Source: Croceitalea marina (GTDB lineage Bacteria > Bacteroidota > Bacteroidia > Flavobacteriales > Flavobacteriaceae). From it: a stretch of DNA of 64,000 bases. The position numbers and the translations under genes are program-made. Positions 54,487 through 63,696 of the stretch are shown piece by piece. Under the pieces are notes generated by a model, which was not told the DNA's origin, searched no databases, and saw only the letters and a list, made by a program, of their open reading frames with translations. The stretch covers positions 496,001 to 560,000 of the forward strand of contig NZ_JBHULB010000007.1 in the NCBI RefSeq assembly GCF_042684265.1. Direction: 5' to 3'. Position 1 is the stretch's first letter. Every line of letters begins with the position of its first letter.

Positions 54487-55170
54487 CTAATAAACTTTAT
54501 ACAGTGTTGTTCGAAGAAGCCCTTTGAATTCATCTAAAGCTAATTCAGACAATAATTTTTCTTCTTTTACTTGGAGATTAAAAGGAGGCGCCAAAAGATT
54601 AACACCACTTTCCTTTTTTAACCGAATTCCCTGACCCGCAATAATATCCTTATTGGGTTCAAAATCACCTTTGGGCAGGTGTTCCGTCAGAATTATATAT
54701 TTAAAAGCATTTAGCTTATTTACTACCTGCTGGATTTCTATATTGGATAGATGTTGGAGCACTTGTCGTAGTATTGCACAATCTGTTTTGGGCAATGGGT
54801 CTTTTGCAATATCCAAACAATGAAATTCTAAGTTTTTCGCCTTAAACTTTTGGGTGTTGTAGGTAATTAAATCTGGTACAATATCAATACCAACATACTT
54901 ACGGGCATGCTTTACCAATTTTTTTCCTACATTAAAATCTCCACAACCTAAGTCACATACTGTAATTGGTTCTTTAAAAGAAGTTAAAAATGATGTTACA
55001 GCTTCTATATAGGGATGTATAATCTCTGGATTGTGTGAGCCTACACCCGAATAAAACTCAGTGCTATTATCACCCCAAAGCTTCATTTTATAAATCTGCT
55101 CCATGACCTCTTTTGTCGGCCAAGGTTGCTTCATCTTTTTAGCAGAGACTTTTAAATCTTTTTCAACCAT
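54487..55170 (-). CDS. class I SAM-dependent methyltransferase
   Basis: A 227-residue soluble protein with the SAM-binding motif I VCDLGCGDFNVGKKL (about 92-106) and a following acidic strand VGIDIVPDL. The helical N-terminal segment carries WGDNSTEFYSGVGSHNPEIIHPY. The substrate is unknown. Its start lies 19 bases inside the end of glyS, suggesting translational coupling with that gene. Confidence 0.8.
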   Translation of the reverse strand: MVEKDLKVSAKKMKQPWPTKEVMEQIYKMKLWGDNSTEFYSGVGSHNPEIIHPYIEAVTSFLTSFKEPITVCDLGCGDFNVGKKLVKHARKYVGIDIVPDLITYNTQKFKAKNLEFHCLDIAKDPLPKTDCAILRQVLQHLSNIEIQQVVNKLNAFKYIILTEHLPKGDFEPNKDIIAGQGIRLKKESGVNLLAPPFNLQVKEEKLLSELALDEFKGLLRTTLYKVY

Positions 55171-56693
55171 TCTCGCATATCCACTTCTTTGGAAATAATG
55201 CTTTTTACCTCCGAGAGTTTAACACGTTGCTGTTCCATAGTATCTCGATGACGAATGGTAACAGTTTCATCTTCCAGAGTTTGGTGATCCACAGTGATAC
55301 AAAAGGGTGTTCCATTGGCATCTTGCCTACGGTAACGACGGCCCACGGCATCCTTTTCATCATAGGCCACATTGAAGTCCCACTTTAGCTCATCAATTAA
55401 TTTTTTGGCCACTTCAGGTAGACCATCACGCTTTAAAAGTGGCAGAATGGCTGCTTTGGTCGGTGCTAGAACTGCCGGCAATTTTAAAACTGTTCTCGTA
55501 GTATTGTTTTCAAGCTCTTCTTCTTGCAAAGAATTACTAAAAACGGCTAAAAACATTCTATCAAGACCAATAGAAGTTTCCAATACGTAAGGCACATAGC
55601 TTTTATTTTCTTCTGGATCAAAATATTGAAGTTTTTTACCCGAATGCTTTTCGTGCTGGGCTAAATCAAAATCGGTTCTAGAGTGAATCCCTTCCAATTC
55701 TTTAAATCCGAATGGAAATTTAAATTCGATATCCGCCGCTGCATCTGCATAATGTGCCAATTTTTCATGGTCATGAAAACGGTAATTGTGTTCACCCATA
55801 CCCAAAGACAAATGCCAATTCATTCGCTTTTCTTTCCAGGTGTCGTACCATTCTTGTTGCGTACCGGGTTTTATAAAAAATTGCATTTCCATCTGCTCGA
55901 ACTCACGCATTCTAAAGATAAATTGACGTGCGACGATCTCATTTCGAAACGCTTTACCGGTTTGGGCGATACCAAACGGAATTTTCATTCTGCCTGTCTT
56001 TTGAACATTCAAAAAGTTTACAAAAATACCTTGTGCTGTTTCAGGCCGCAGGTATAAATCCATCGCAGAATCTGCCGAAGCCCCAAGCTTGGTGCCAAAC
56101 ATTAAATTAAACTGTTTTACATCGGTCCAATTCTTAGAACCAGAAAGCGGGCAAGCGATTTCAAGTTCTTCAATCAAAGCTTTCACATCTGCTAAATCTT
56201 CATTTTCAAGAGATTTACCTAAACGTTTCAATATACCATCTGCCTTGGCCTGATAATCAACTACTCGACCGTTAGTTTCTAAAAACTGTTTTTTGTCAAA
56301 ACTATCACCAAAACGCTTTGCAGCTTTGGCAACTTCTTTATCAATCTTAGCTTCAATTTTGGCTACATAATCTTCTACCAAAACATCTGCGCGATACCTT
56401 TTCTTAGAATCTTTATTATCTATTAGAGGGTCATTAAAAGCATCAACATGGCCAGAGGCTTTCCATGTGGTGGGGTGCATAAAAATGGCAGCGTCAAGAC
56501 CCACAATATTGTCATTTAGCTGCACCATGGCCTGCCACCAATATTCGCGTATATTTTTTTTGAGTTCAACTCCATTTTGGGCGTAGTCATAAACTGCGCT
56601 TAACCCATCGTAGATTTCACTTGACTGAAATACATAACCGTATTCCTTAGCATGTGAGATTACCTTCTTGAAAATGTCTTCTTGATTTGCCAT
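55152..56693 (-). CDS. glyS: glycyl-tRNA synthetase (homodimeric type)
   Basis: A 513-residue class II synthetase of the alpha2 type. It shows IFKKVISHAKEYGYVFQSSEIYDGL at the start, motif 2 (FRNEIVARQFIFRMREFEQMEMQFF) in the middle, and a C-terminal anticodon-binding domain. I chose ATG 56693 (MANQEDIF); the earlier in-frame start six codons upstream would lie before the promoter box at 56698-56705. A methyltransferase gene overlaps its end. Confidence 0.95.
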   Translation of the reverse strand: MANQEDIFKKVISHAKEYGYVFQSSEIYDGLSAVYDYAQNGVELKKNIREYWWQAMVQLNDNIVGLDAAIFMHPTTWKASGHVDAFNDPLIDNKDSKKRYRADVLVEDYVAKIEAKIDKEVAKAAKRFGDSFDKKQFLETNGRVVDYQAKADGILKRLGKSLENEDLADVKALIEELEIACPLSGSKNWTDVKQFNLMFGTKLGASADSAMDLYLRPETAQGIFVNFLNVQKTGRMKIPFGIAQTGKAFRNEIVARQFIFRMREFEQMEMQFFIKPGTQQEWYDTWKEKRMNWHLSLGMGEHNYRFHDHEKLAHYADAAADIEFKFPFGFKELEGIHSRTDFDLAQHEKHSGKKLQYFDPEENKSYVPYVLETSIGLDRMFLAVFSNSLQEEELENNTTRTVLKLPAVLAPTKAAILPLLKRDGLPEVAKKLIDELKWDFNVAYDEKDAVGRRYRRQDANGTPFCITVDHQTLEDETVTIRHRDTMEQQRVKLSEVKSIISKEVDMREWLKKI

Positions 56694-56697
56694 TGGG

Positions 56698-56705
56698 CAA
56701 AAATA
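56698..56705 (-). promoter_or_regulatory. -7 box for glyS, almost touching the start codon
   Basis: The minus strand reads TATTTTTG (TAnnTTTG), with only four bases before the ATG at 56693. Transcription would begin at about the start codon. Confidence 0.5.
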
Positions 56706-56730
56706 GTACAATGACTAAAAAGAGTGAAGT

Positions 56731-57633
56731 TTATTTTAACTGAAATTCCGTAGAAGATAAAAGGCGTTCGTCTTCAAATATATTTAAAGTATAAATACCT
56801 TCTTCCAAAGAACCCTCTGGCACCGTAATGGCATCGCAAACGCTAAGCTCTTTGCCAAGATAAACGAGCTCTACACGTTTACTGTAGGTATTACCCCCAA
56901 CAGAAATAGTATTTGCATTATCTTCTATAACTTTCATGTCTGGATTCAGAAACTGAAGATAGATCACTTTAATGTTTCCTCTTTCGTTCGGATTACCTAA
57001 AATGGTGACACAACCTCTAAGTTTTTCTATGATAGAAGCCTTATTGGTTTGTATGGGTCTACCGGCACGTAAGCGAAACCCAGAACCTTCTGCACTATTT
57101 TCGCTCATTTGCAAATAGCTTTTCACCTTCAGCTCTTTACTAAGCTCCTTATTTTTTTGTCTTACAAGAGATTCGGCTCTCTCCAGACTATTGGTTTTAC
57201 CTCTTAACTCTTGTATTTCTTTACGTGTCTTTTCGTATTTATCTGCCAAAAGACTATTGTTATAGCGTAAAAAGTTGTTCTTAACCTTCAAACTGTCGAA
57301 CTTCAATTCCAACGCCCTTAGCACTTTTTGACTTTCTTTTAGCTTGGTAATACTGAAATTTAATCGGCCAACGGAATCCAATAATTTTTGAACTTGCGTT
57401 TGTGAAGTTTGTAATTCAATATCGTTTATCTCATTAAGACCAGACAATCTATCGACCTCGACCTTCATTAAGGTTACGTCTTTTACAAGCAACTCTTTTT
57501 GGTCCTCTAGATAACTTAATTGCGTTTGAGATTGGGCATAGCTGTAGTAGAAGGCTATTAGAATAGCGATAATGACCGCAACTAATGCCGTTGAAATTAT
57601 TTTATAATTGAATTTAGTATCTTGAGATTCCAT
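56731..57633 (-). CDS. membrane-anchored coiled-coil protein of unknown function
   Basis: A 300-residue protein with a short cytoplasmic tail and one transmembrane helix (about 13-32). A long coiled coil follows (about 38-175, rich in Leu, Lys, Glu and Gln heptads), then a C-terminal beta domain (about 180-300) containing GFRLRAGRPIQTNKASIIEKLRGCVTIL. I do not recognise a named family. The start is the ATG at 57633, one codon after an in-frame TTG. It diverges from comF. Confidence 0.7.
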   Translation of the reverse strand: MESQDTKFNYKIISTALVAVIIAILIAFYYSYAQSQTQLSYLEDQKELLVKDVTLMKVEVDRLSGLNEINDIELQTSQTQVQKLLDSVGRLNFSITKLKESQKVLRALELKFDSLKVKNNFLRYNNSLLADKYEKTRKEIQELRGKTNSLERAESLVRQKNKELSKELKVKSYLQMSENSAEGSGFRLRAGRPIQTNKASIIEKLRGCVTILGNPNERGNIKVIYLQFLNPDMKVIEDNANTISVGGNTYSKRVELVYLGKELSVCDAITVPEGSLEEGIYTLNIFEDERLLSSTEFQLK

Positions 57634-57665
57634 CAATAAGAGGCAAATTCAGCAGGTAATAAGAT

Positions 57666-58379
57666 TTGACAAACTACAGGCTTTCAAAGATAATAAACGA
57701 TATTAACTACGTCCTATTGCCACAGGTCTGTTTTGGATGTAATACACAATTATACGGAGGAGAGCACATTCTGTGTACCGTTTGTCGAAATGATTTGCCG
57801 ATTACCGATTATAACTTCCTAAAAGAGAACGCAGTAGACCGAATTTTTTATGGGAGAATTCCTGTTAAAAAAGCAAGTTCCCTCCTTTTCTTCTCACAAA
57901 ATGGTATCGTAAAACAACTTTTACACCATTTAAAATATAAAAATCAAGAACAGATTGGTGAATTTTTAGGTGATTGGTATGGCGAAATCTTAAAAGAACA
58001 AGGCGGGTTAGAAGATATTGATGCCATAATACCTGTTCCATTACACCACAAAAAACTTAAAAAAAGAGGCTATAATCAGGTGACCCTTTTTGGTGAGCGT
58101 TTATCGCATTATCTAAATGCCCCTTTTTTAAAATTCGTTCTAATAAAAACCGCCAACACCAAGACCTTGACCAAAAAGAATCGCTTTAACCGATGGCAAA
58201 CCACAAAAGAACTCTATAAGATATCAGATTATGACTCTTTAAAAAATAAAAAGGTGCTATTGATCGATGACGTTATTACAACAGGTGCCACGATAGAAGC
58301 TTGCGGTTCGGCCCTTCTCAAAATTGAAGGTCTCGAACTTTATGTAGCGACAATGGCTGTAGTACCAAAGTATTCCTAA
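57666..58379 (+). CDS. comF: ComF-family phosphoribosyltransferase-like protein
   Basis: A 237-residue protein with an N-terminal cysteine cluster CFGC...CTVC (22-43) and a C-terminal PRTase domain. The domain carries the KLKKRGYNQ segment and the PRPP loop VLLIDDVITTGAT (about 195-207). ComF proteins take part in DNA uptake in competent bacteria, though most genomes keep one without known competence. The start is a TTG at 57666; no nearby ATG precedes the cysteine cluster. Confidence 0.88.
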   Translation: MTNYRLSKIINDINYVLLPQVCFGCNTQLYGGEHILCTVCRNDLPITDYNFLKENAVDRIFYGRIPVKKASSLLFFSQNGIVKQLLHHLKYKNQEQIGEFLGDWYGEILKEQGGLEDIDAIIPVPLHHKKLKKRGYNQVTLFGERLSHYLNAPFLKFVLIKTANTKTLTKKNRFNRWQTTKELYKISDYDSLKNKKVLLIDDVITTGATIEACGSALLKIEGLELYVATMAVVPKYS

Positions 58380-58467
58380 ATATAAAATACCAAAGTTTTC
58401 TAAAATTGAAAGACATAAATTCTTTAATACTGCAAGATGTTGTTTATTTGTCTATCAATACGAGTTT

Positions 58468-60087
58468 ATGCTTTTTTTGAAAAAGACTTTAAGTTTCCTT
58501 TTTCTGCTTTTAATGGCAACGGCACTTTGGCACTGCGCTCGACGTGGAACTCCTTCTGGTGGTGATAAAGATATTACCCCACCAAAACTGTTACGTTCAG
58601 ACCCTGAAAACCTTAGTATAAACTTTAAGAAAAAGAGTATTCGACTTTATTTTGATGAGTATATTAAGTTAGAAGATGTTCAAAATCAACTTGTTGTTTC
58701 CCCCCCATTAAAAAATGTACCCGAGATTAAGCCTCAAGGTGTTGCCAGCAAATTCATCGAAATAACTTTTAAAGACACCTTAAGAGAAAACACTACGTAC
58801 ACCATCAATTTTGGGCAAAGCATAGTTGATAATAACGAAGGCAACCCAAATAGTTTTTTAACCTATGTGTTTTCTACAGGAGATTATATTGATTCGCTCT
58901 CGCTTTCAGGTGCAATTAAAGACGCTTATAAACGCACCGCAGAACAATTTGTAAGTGTTATGCTTTATGAAATAGACAGTATTTATAACGATTCGACCAT
59001 ATACAAATACCCACCTAATTATATTACCAATACGCTAGACAGTCTACCACTTTTTTCTTTAAAAAACCTAAAATCTGGCGAATACGCATTAGTGGCCATT
59101 AAAGATGAAGGAAAGAATAATGTTTTTGATCAGCGAAGCGATAAAATTGGTTTTGTCACAGATACCATAAGTCTACCGACCGATAGCATTTATTTACTTA
59201 ATCTGTTCAAGGAAATTCCCGACTACAGTATATCCGTACCTAGTTATGTGGCCAAAAACCATATTATTTTTGGCTATCAAGGTCTGAGAAAGGATTTTAA
59301 AATTGAACCATTGACCGTTTTGCCCGATTCTGTAAGAACCAGAATGACCAAGGATAGGGAAAAAGATACTATCGACTACTGGTTAACGCCCACAGATTTA
59401 GACTCTATTATTTTCACGGTTACAAATGAGAATATCGGCCTCATTGACACTTTTACGGTAAAAACAAGGAAACTCGGACTAGATTCACTAAAAATTACGC
59501 CGAGCCAAAGTGGCAAACTGAATTTTTACGATAAATTTCATGTTTTGGCAAATACCCCAATTGTAAAGATTGACACAAGTAAAATTGGTATTTTAGATAA
59601 AGACACTATACAGACGCCTTTTACGCTAAAACTGGATACGATAAAGAATAAGTTGGATTTTAACTTTGAAATTGTGGACAATCAAAAATATAGCGTCGTT
59701 TTATTGCCCGGTGCAATTGAAGATTTTTTTGGTATGCAAAACGACACTTTGGTGACCAATCTTTCCACTGGAGGATATGCAGACTATGGTAATTTAACAT
59801 TAAATCTTTCTGGAGAGGCGACTTACCCCTTAATTGTTGAACTTACCGATGAAAAGGGAGGCTTAGAACGGTCAATTTTTGCCGAACAACCCCAAATCTT
59901 CGAGTTTAATAATCTAGAACCAAAAAATTACCGAATCAGAATTATTCTTGACAACAATGGTAATGGCAAATGGGATACCGGAAGCTACCTGCAAAAGTTG
60001 CAACCAGAAGTAGTGAAATACTACCCTGATCTAATTGAAATAAGGGCAAACTGGGAGAAGAACGAAACCTTTGTTATAACAAATTAA
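58468..60087 (+). CDS. lipoprotein with SbsA/Big_5 Ig-like domain
   Basis: A 539-residue lipoprotein with lipobox ALWHC (Cys 23). Residues 40-145 form a Big_5-type Ig-like domain (PPKLLRSDPENLSINFKKKSIRLYFDEYI, then TYTINFGQSIVDNNEGNP). The rest is a series of beta-rich segments ending in a carboxypeptidase-regulatory-like unit (PKNYRIRIILDNNGNGKWDTGSY). It is surface- or periplasm-facing and its function is unknown. Its end overlaps the converging amidase gene by 14 bases. Confidence 0.85.
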   Translation: MLFLKKTLSFLFLLLMATALWHCARRGTPSGGDKDITPPKLLRSDPENLSINFKKKSIRLYFDEYIKLEDVQNQLVVSPPLKNVPEIKPQGVASKFIEITFKDTLRENTTYTINFGQSIVDNNEGNPNSFLTYVFSTGDYIDSLSLSGAIKDAYKRTAEQFVSVMLYEIDSIYNDSTIYKYPPNYITNTLDSLPLFSLKNLKSGEYALVAIKDEGKNNVFDQRSDKIGFVTDTISLPTDSIYLLNLFKEIPDYSISVPSYVAKNHIIFGYQGLRKDFKIEPLTVLPDSVRTRMTKDREKDTIDYWLTPTDLDSIIFTVTNENIGLIDTFTVKTRKLGLDSLKITPSQSGKLNFYDKFHVLANTPIVKIDTSKIGILDKDTIQTPFTLKLDTIKNKLDFNFEIVDNQKYSVVLLPGAIEDFFGMQNDTLVTNLSTGGYADYGNLTLNLSGEATYPLIVELTDEKGGLERSIFAEQPQIFEFNNLEPKNYRIRIILDNNGNGKWDTGSYLQKLQPEVVKYYPDLIEIRANWEKNETFVITN

Positions 60088-60850
60088 AGTCATCCCTATC
60101 TTGAAGGAATTTTAACTTATCCCGGTTAGTTTTTAAATGTTCTTTTGAAAGTGATACATATAAAATTTCTTCTCTTTCGGAAAACGCCAATTGCTTGCCC
60201 AAGGCATCATACGCACTCGAATGGCCTGAATAGTCATGCCCCAAACCATCTAAACCTATTCTATTGACACCAATAGAATAACTCATGTTTTCGATTGCCC
60301 TTGCTTTTAATAAGGTGTCCCAAGCTTCTGCTCTAGGTTTGGGCCAGTTGGCAACATAGAGCAAAACATCATAGTCTTCCGTATTTCTGGCCCAAACAGG
60401 AAAACGAAGATCATAGCAAATTAGGGGGCAAATTTTAAATCCTTTGTAATCCACTATTAATTTTTTTTCTCCCGCTTTATAAACCTCATGCTCCCCTGCC
60501 AATGTAAATGTGTGCTTCTTATCATACCTATGAACTTTTCCGTCTGGCTGAACAAAAAATAGCCGGTTATAAAAATGCGCGCCCTCTTTAAAAACAATAC
60601 TGCCGACAATTGCTACTTGTCGCTTTGAAGCTGCAAACTTCATCCATGCCAAGGTTTTTTCTCCTTCGTGTTCATCAATATTTTTTGGATTCATGGTAAA
60701 CCCGGTTGTAAACATCTCAGGTAATACGATGATATCGGTTTCAGAAGAAATCGAATCGAATTTTTCAGAAAAAGCTTTTCTGTTAGCCTCTGGATTTTCC
60801 CAAAATAAGTGGCATTGGAATAATGCAATATGAAGTTCTTCTTCAATCAT
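60074..60850 (-). CDS. nitrilase-family omega-amidase-like hydrolase
   Basis: A 258-residue carbon-nitrogen hydrolase with the triad E45 (VLPEMFTTGF), K112 (YDKKHTF) and C145 (PLICYDLRFPVW). The TTGF and RFPVWAR signatures are those of the YafV/Nit2 branch, which deamidates alpha-ketoglutaramate-type compounds. I chose the ATG at 60850, one base after the ankyrin gene stop, over the TTG at 60868. Confidence 0.88.
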   Translation of the reverse strand: MIEEELHIALFQCHLFWENPEANRKAFSEKFDSISSETDIIVLPEMFTTGFTMNPKNIDEHEGEKTLAWMKFAASKRQVAIVGSIVFKEGAHFYNRLFFVQPDGKVHRYDKKHTFTLAGEHEVYKAGEKKLIVDYKGFKICPLICYDLRFPVWARNTEDYDVLLYVANWPKPRAEAWDTLLKARAIENMSYSIGVNRIGLDGLGHDYSGHSSAYDALGKQLAFSEREEILYVSLSKEHLKTNRDKLKFLQDRDDFNLL

Positions 60851-60851
60851 A

Positions 60852-61331
60852 TTAAAAATATTCTTCAAGAAGTCTGATCATCGACTGAGCCCCCTGTTCT
60901 TTTGCATAATTTAATGCAGTATTACCTCTATTATCTTTGGCATTTATATCCGCTCCATGCTCCAACAATATTTTGGCAATCTCCAAACGATTAAAAGTAG
61001 CCGCATAAATTAGGCAAGAGGCTCCCATCGCATTAGTATGATTAACTGCTGCTCCAGATTGGATCAGCATTTTTGCAATCTGATCAAATCCTTTAAAACA
61101 TACTCCCATTAAAGGCGTATTACCAGACCCGTCTTCCTCATCAACTTTTGCTCCTTTTTTAATAAGCAACTCGGCAATGGAGTAGTGGTTATAATATGTC
61201 GCTAAAATAAGTGCCGTAGAACCTCTATTATCTTTAGCTTCAACAAGTTTAGGAGTTTCTGTAATTAGTTTTTCAACAATTTTTAAATCTCCATTTCGTA
61301 TTCCGTTAAAAAAATATTCTATCTCATCCAT
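60852..61331 (-). CDS. ankyrin-repeat protein
   Basis: A 159-residue protein made almost entirely of four to five ankyrin repeats (GSTALILATYYNHYSIAELLIKKGA, GNTPLMGVCFKGFDQIAKMLIQSGA and so on). There is no signal peptide, so it should act in the cytoplasm as a binding scaffold. It is immediately upstream of the amidase gene, with one base between them, and they are likely co-transcribed. The partner is unknown. The 182 bases between it and the kinase gene hold AT-rich DNA with no firm signal. Confidence 0.9.
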   Translation of the reverse strand: MDEIEYFFNGIRNGDLKIVEKLITETPKLVEAKDNRGSTALILATYYNHYSIAELLIKKGAKVDEEDGSGNTPLMGVCFKGFDQIAKMLIQSGAAVNHTNAMGASCLIYAATFNRLEIAKILLEHGADINAKDNRGNTALNYAKEQGAQSMIRLLEEYF

Positions 61332-61513
61332 TATAGCAGAAAGATATAAAAAACTTCTAGCTATCTACAATCATATTTCACATCCCAACCGAAGTAAATA
61401 GATTACCGCCCAGAAATAATCTTCAAATAAAAACGTTATTTCTTTACAATTAATGAGTATTTTCTTACTTTACTAAAAAAATTATTGGCCAACACTTCTA
61501 AACAAAAAAGCAA

Positions 61514-63694
61514 GTGGATACAAACTTCTCAATATTAACTAAAATACCCCTTGCAATAGCTATACTAGACCAAGAAAATATTTTTATTGAGTGTTCAGAC
61601 CAATGGACAGAGCAATTCAATAAAAAGAGAAGTGATTTAATAGGTTACAATTTTCTTCAGGTTTTTTCCTGGGGTAGCTCTGAATTAGCTACCATTTTAA
61701 ACGCTAAATTAAAAAGAGAAGCCCTAATATCTGGTAGTGAGCAGATTATTAAGAACAAAAAAAAACTCTGGTTCGATTGGAAAGTACAATCTCTTATACA
61801 CAACAAAGTAAAATATAAATACTTAACACTTAAAGATGTCACAAGGGCCAAGAAACTAGATGATTTAATTGACAAAACAGGTAAAGTAGCAAGAATAGGG
61901 TATTGGGAGATAGAACTAGAAAGTAAAACCTTGATATGGTCAGATATTACCAAAGAAATTCACGAAACAACGAAAGACTATAAGCCTACTTTAGAGGAAG
62001 GAATTAATTTTTATAAAGAAGGGGAACATCGAGATCATATATCAAAACTGGTAAATTCTGCAATCACAACTGGGGAACCATGGGATACAGAACTCATAAT
62101 AGTAACGGTAAATGGAAAAGAAATATGGGTAAGGGCCAAGGGTGAAGTAGAAAGAATAGACGGAGAACCTGTGCGTATTTTCGGCACTTTTCAAGATATT
62201 AATGAAAAAAAGAGGGCCGAATTAAAGTTCAATGAGACTTCTGAACGTTTAGCACTTGCAACAAAGGAAGCCAAAATAGGAATTTGGCAGTATAACGTTG
62301 CAGAAAACCAATTGATATGGGATGATAATATGTTCACATTATATGGCATAAAGCGAGAAGATTTCTTGGGTGCGGTCGATGCTTGGGAAAAAAGTATTCA
62401 TCCAGATGATAAAGAACGAGGAAAGAAGGAGTTAGAAATGGCCATTAGTGGCGAACAAGAGTTCGATACCACTTTTAGAATTATAAAACCAAACGGCAAT
62501 ATAATCCATATCAAAGCCCTTGCCACGGTCAAAAGAGATAATGAGGGCAATCCTTTAACAATGTTAGGCACAAACTGGGATGTCACGGACTTGAAAACCA
62601 CACAGCTTCAATTGCAACGTAGTGAAGAATCTTTTGTTGGAGCTTTTGAAAATTCATCTATAGGTATGGCTCTGGTAGGTCTTGATGGAAGGTGGATGCA
62701 AGTAAACACCAGTTTATGTGAAAGCCTGGGCTACAGTAAAGAAGAACTTTTAAAGCTTTCCTTTAAGGAAATTACACATACAGAAGATCTTGAAAAAGGT
62801 ATGGATGAAATGTATGATCTTGTAAAAGGAAAAAAAGAAAGTTTTCAATTAAACAAGCGATATATACACAAAAAAGGTCATGCGATCCATGCTTTTTTAA
62901 CTGTCACTAGAGTTGGCAACATAGATGGTAAGACTTCTCATTTTATAGCACAGGTTGCTGATTTAACTCAAATGGTCATAAATAAGGAAAAGCTTAGAGA
63001 TGTCTTAAAACTTACTAGAGAGCAAAATCAAAGTCTTCTTAACTTTGCTCATATTGTCGCCCATAACTTAAGATCACATTCTGGTAATATTACCATGCTT
63101 TCCGATTTTCTTAGAAAAGAAAAGGCTTCTAAAGAGATTGTCGAACTCACAACCATGTTAAAATCAGCTTCTGAAGGGCTTGCCGAAACTATTAGTCATT
63201 TGAATGATGTTGTGCAGGTTCGAACAACTACCGAAGAAAAAATGACCCCAACGGGTTTAGAAAAATGCATTTTGGGAACAATCCGTAACATAGAAGCCCA
63301 GATTAACGAGCTTAATCCACTACTAAAAATAAACGTCAAAAAAGAACATTTAGTTAATGTAGTTCCGGCGTATTTGGATAGTATATTTCTAAATTTATTT
63401 ACAAATGCACTAAAATATTGTTCGAACAAACGTAGGTTAGAAATTGAGGTTACTTCAAAAATTATTAATAATGAAATCGTAGTAAAGTTTAAGGACAATG
63501 GGCTTGGTTTAGATCTTGGTCGTTACGGCAATCGTGTTTTTGGCATGTTTAAAACCTTTCATAATCATAAAGACGCAAAAGGTATCGGTCTTTTTATTAC
63601 AAAAAACCAGATAGAGGCTATGAGAGGCAAAATAGAAATAGAAAGTGTTGTAGACGTTGGAACCTTATTTACCATGAGATTTGAGAAAGCATAA
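61514..63694 (+). CDS. PAS-domain sensor histidine kinase
   Basis: A 726-residue soluble kinase starting at a GTG (61514). Four PAS/PAC units can be seen, at about 1-112, 122-235, 247-362 and 370-490. The phospho-acceptor region FAHIVAHNLRSHSGN follows, with His 517 the likely site, a variant typical of Bacteroidota PAS kinases. The ATPase domain shows an N box (LNLFTNALKY, about 626-635), G1 (KDNGLGLDL, 660-668) and G2 (KGIGLFITKN, 689-698). No transmembrane helix is present, so it senses a cytoplasmic signal. A response-regulator gene follows after two bases. Confidence 0.92.
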   Translation: MDTNFSILTKIPLAIAILDQENIFIECSDQWTEQFNKKRSDLIGYNFLQVFSWGSSELATILNAKLKREALISGSEQIIKNKKKLWFDWKVQSLIHNKVKYKYLTLKDVTRAKKLDDLIDKTGKVARIGYWEIELESKTLIWSDITKEIHETTKDYKPTLEEGINFYKEGEHRDHISKLVNSAITTGEPWDTELIIVTVNGKEIWVRAKGEVERIDGEPVRIFGTFQDINEKKRAELKFNETSERLALATKEAKIGIWQYNVAENQLIWDDNMFTLYGIKREDFLGAVDAWEKSIHPDDKERGKKELEMAISGEQEFDTTFRIIKPNGNIIHIKALATVKRDNEGNPLTMLGTNWDVTDLKTTQLQLQRSEESFVGAFENSSIGMALVGLDGRWMQVNTSLCESLGYSKEELLKLSFKEITHTEDLEKGMDEMYDLVKGKKESFQLNKRYIHKKGHAIHAFLTVTRVGNIDGKTSHFIAQVADLTQMVINKEKLRDVLKLTREQNQSLLNFAHIVAHNLRSHSGNITMLSDFLRKEKASKEIVELTTMLKSASEGLAETISHLNDVVQVRTTTEEKMTPTGLEKCILGTIRNIEAQINELNPLLKINVKKEHLVNVVPAYLDSIFLNLFTNALKYCSNKRRLEIEVTSKIINNEIVVKFKDNGLGLDLGRYGNRVFGMFKTFHNHKDAKGIGLFITKNQIEAMRGKIEIESVVDVGTLFTMRFEKA

Positions 63695-63696
63695 TT

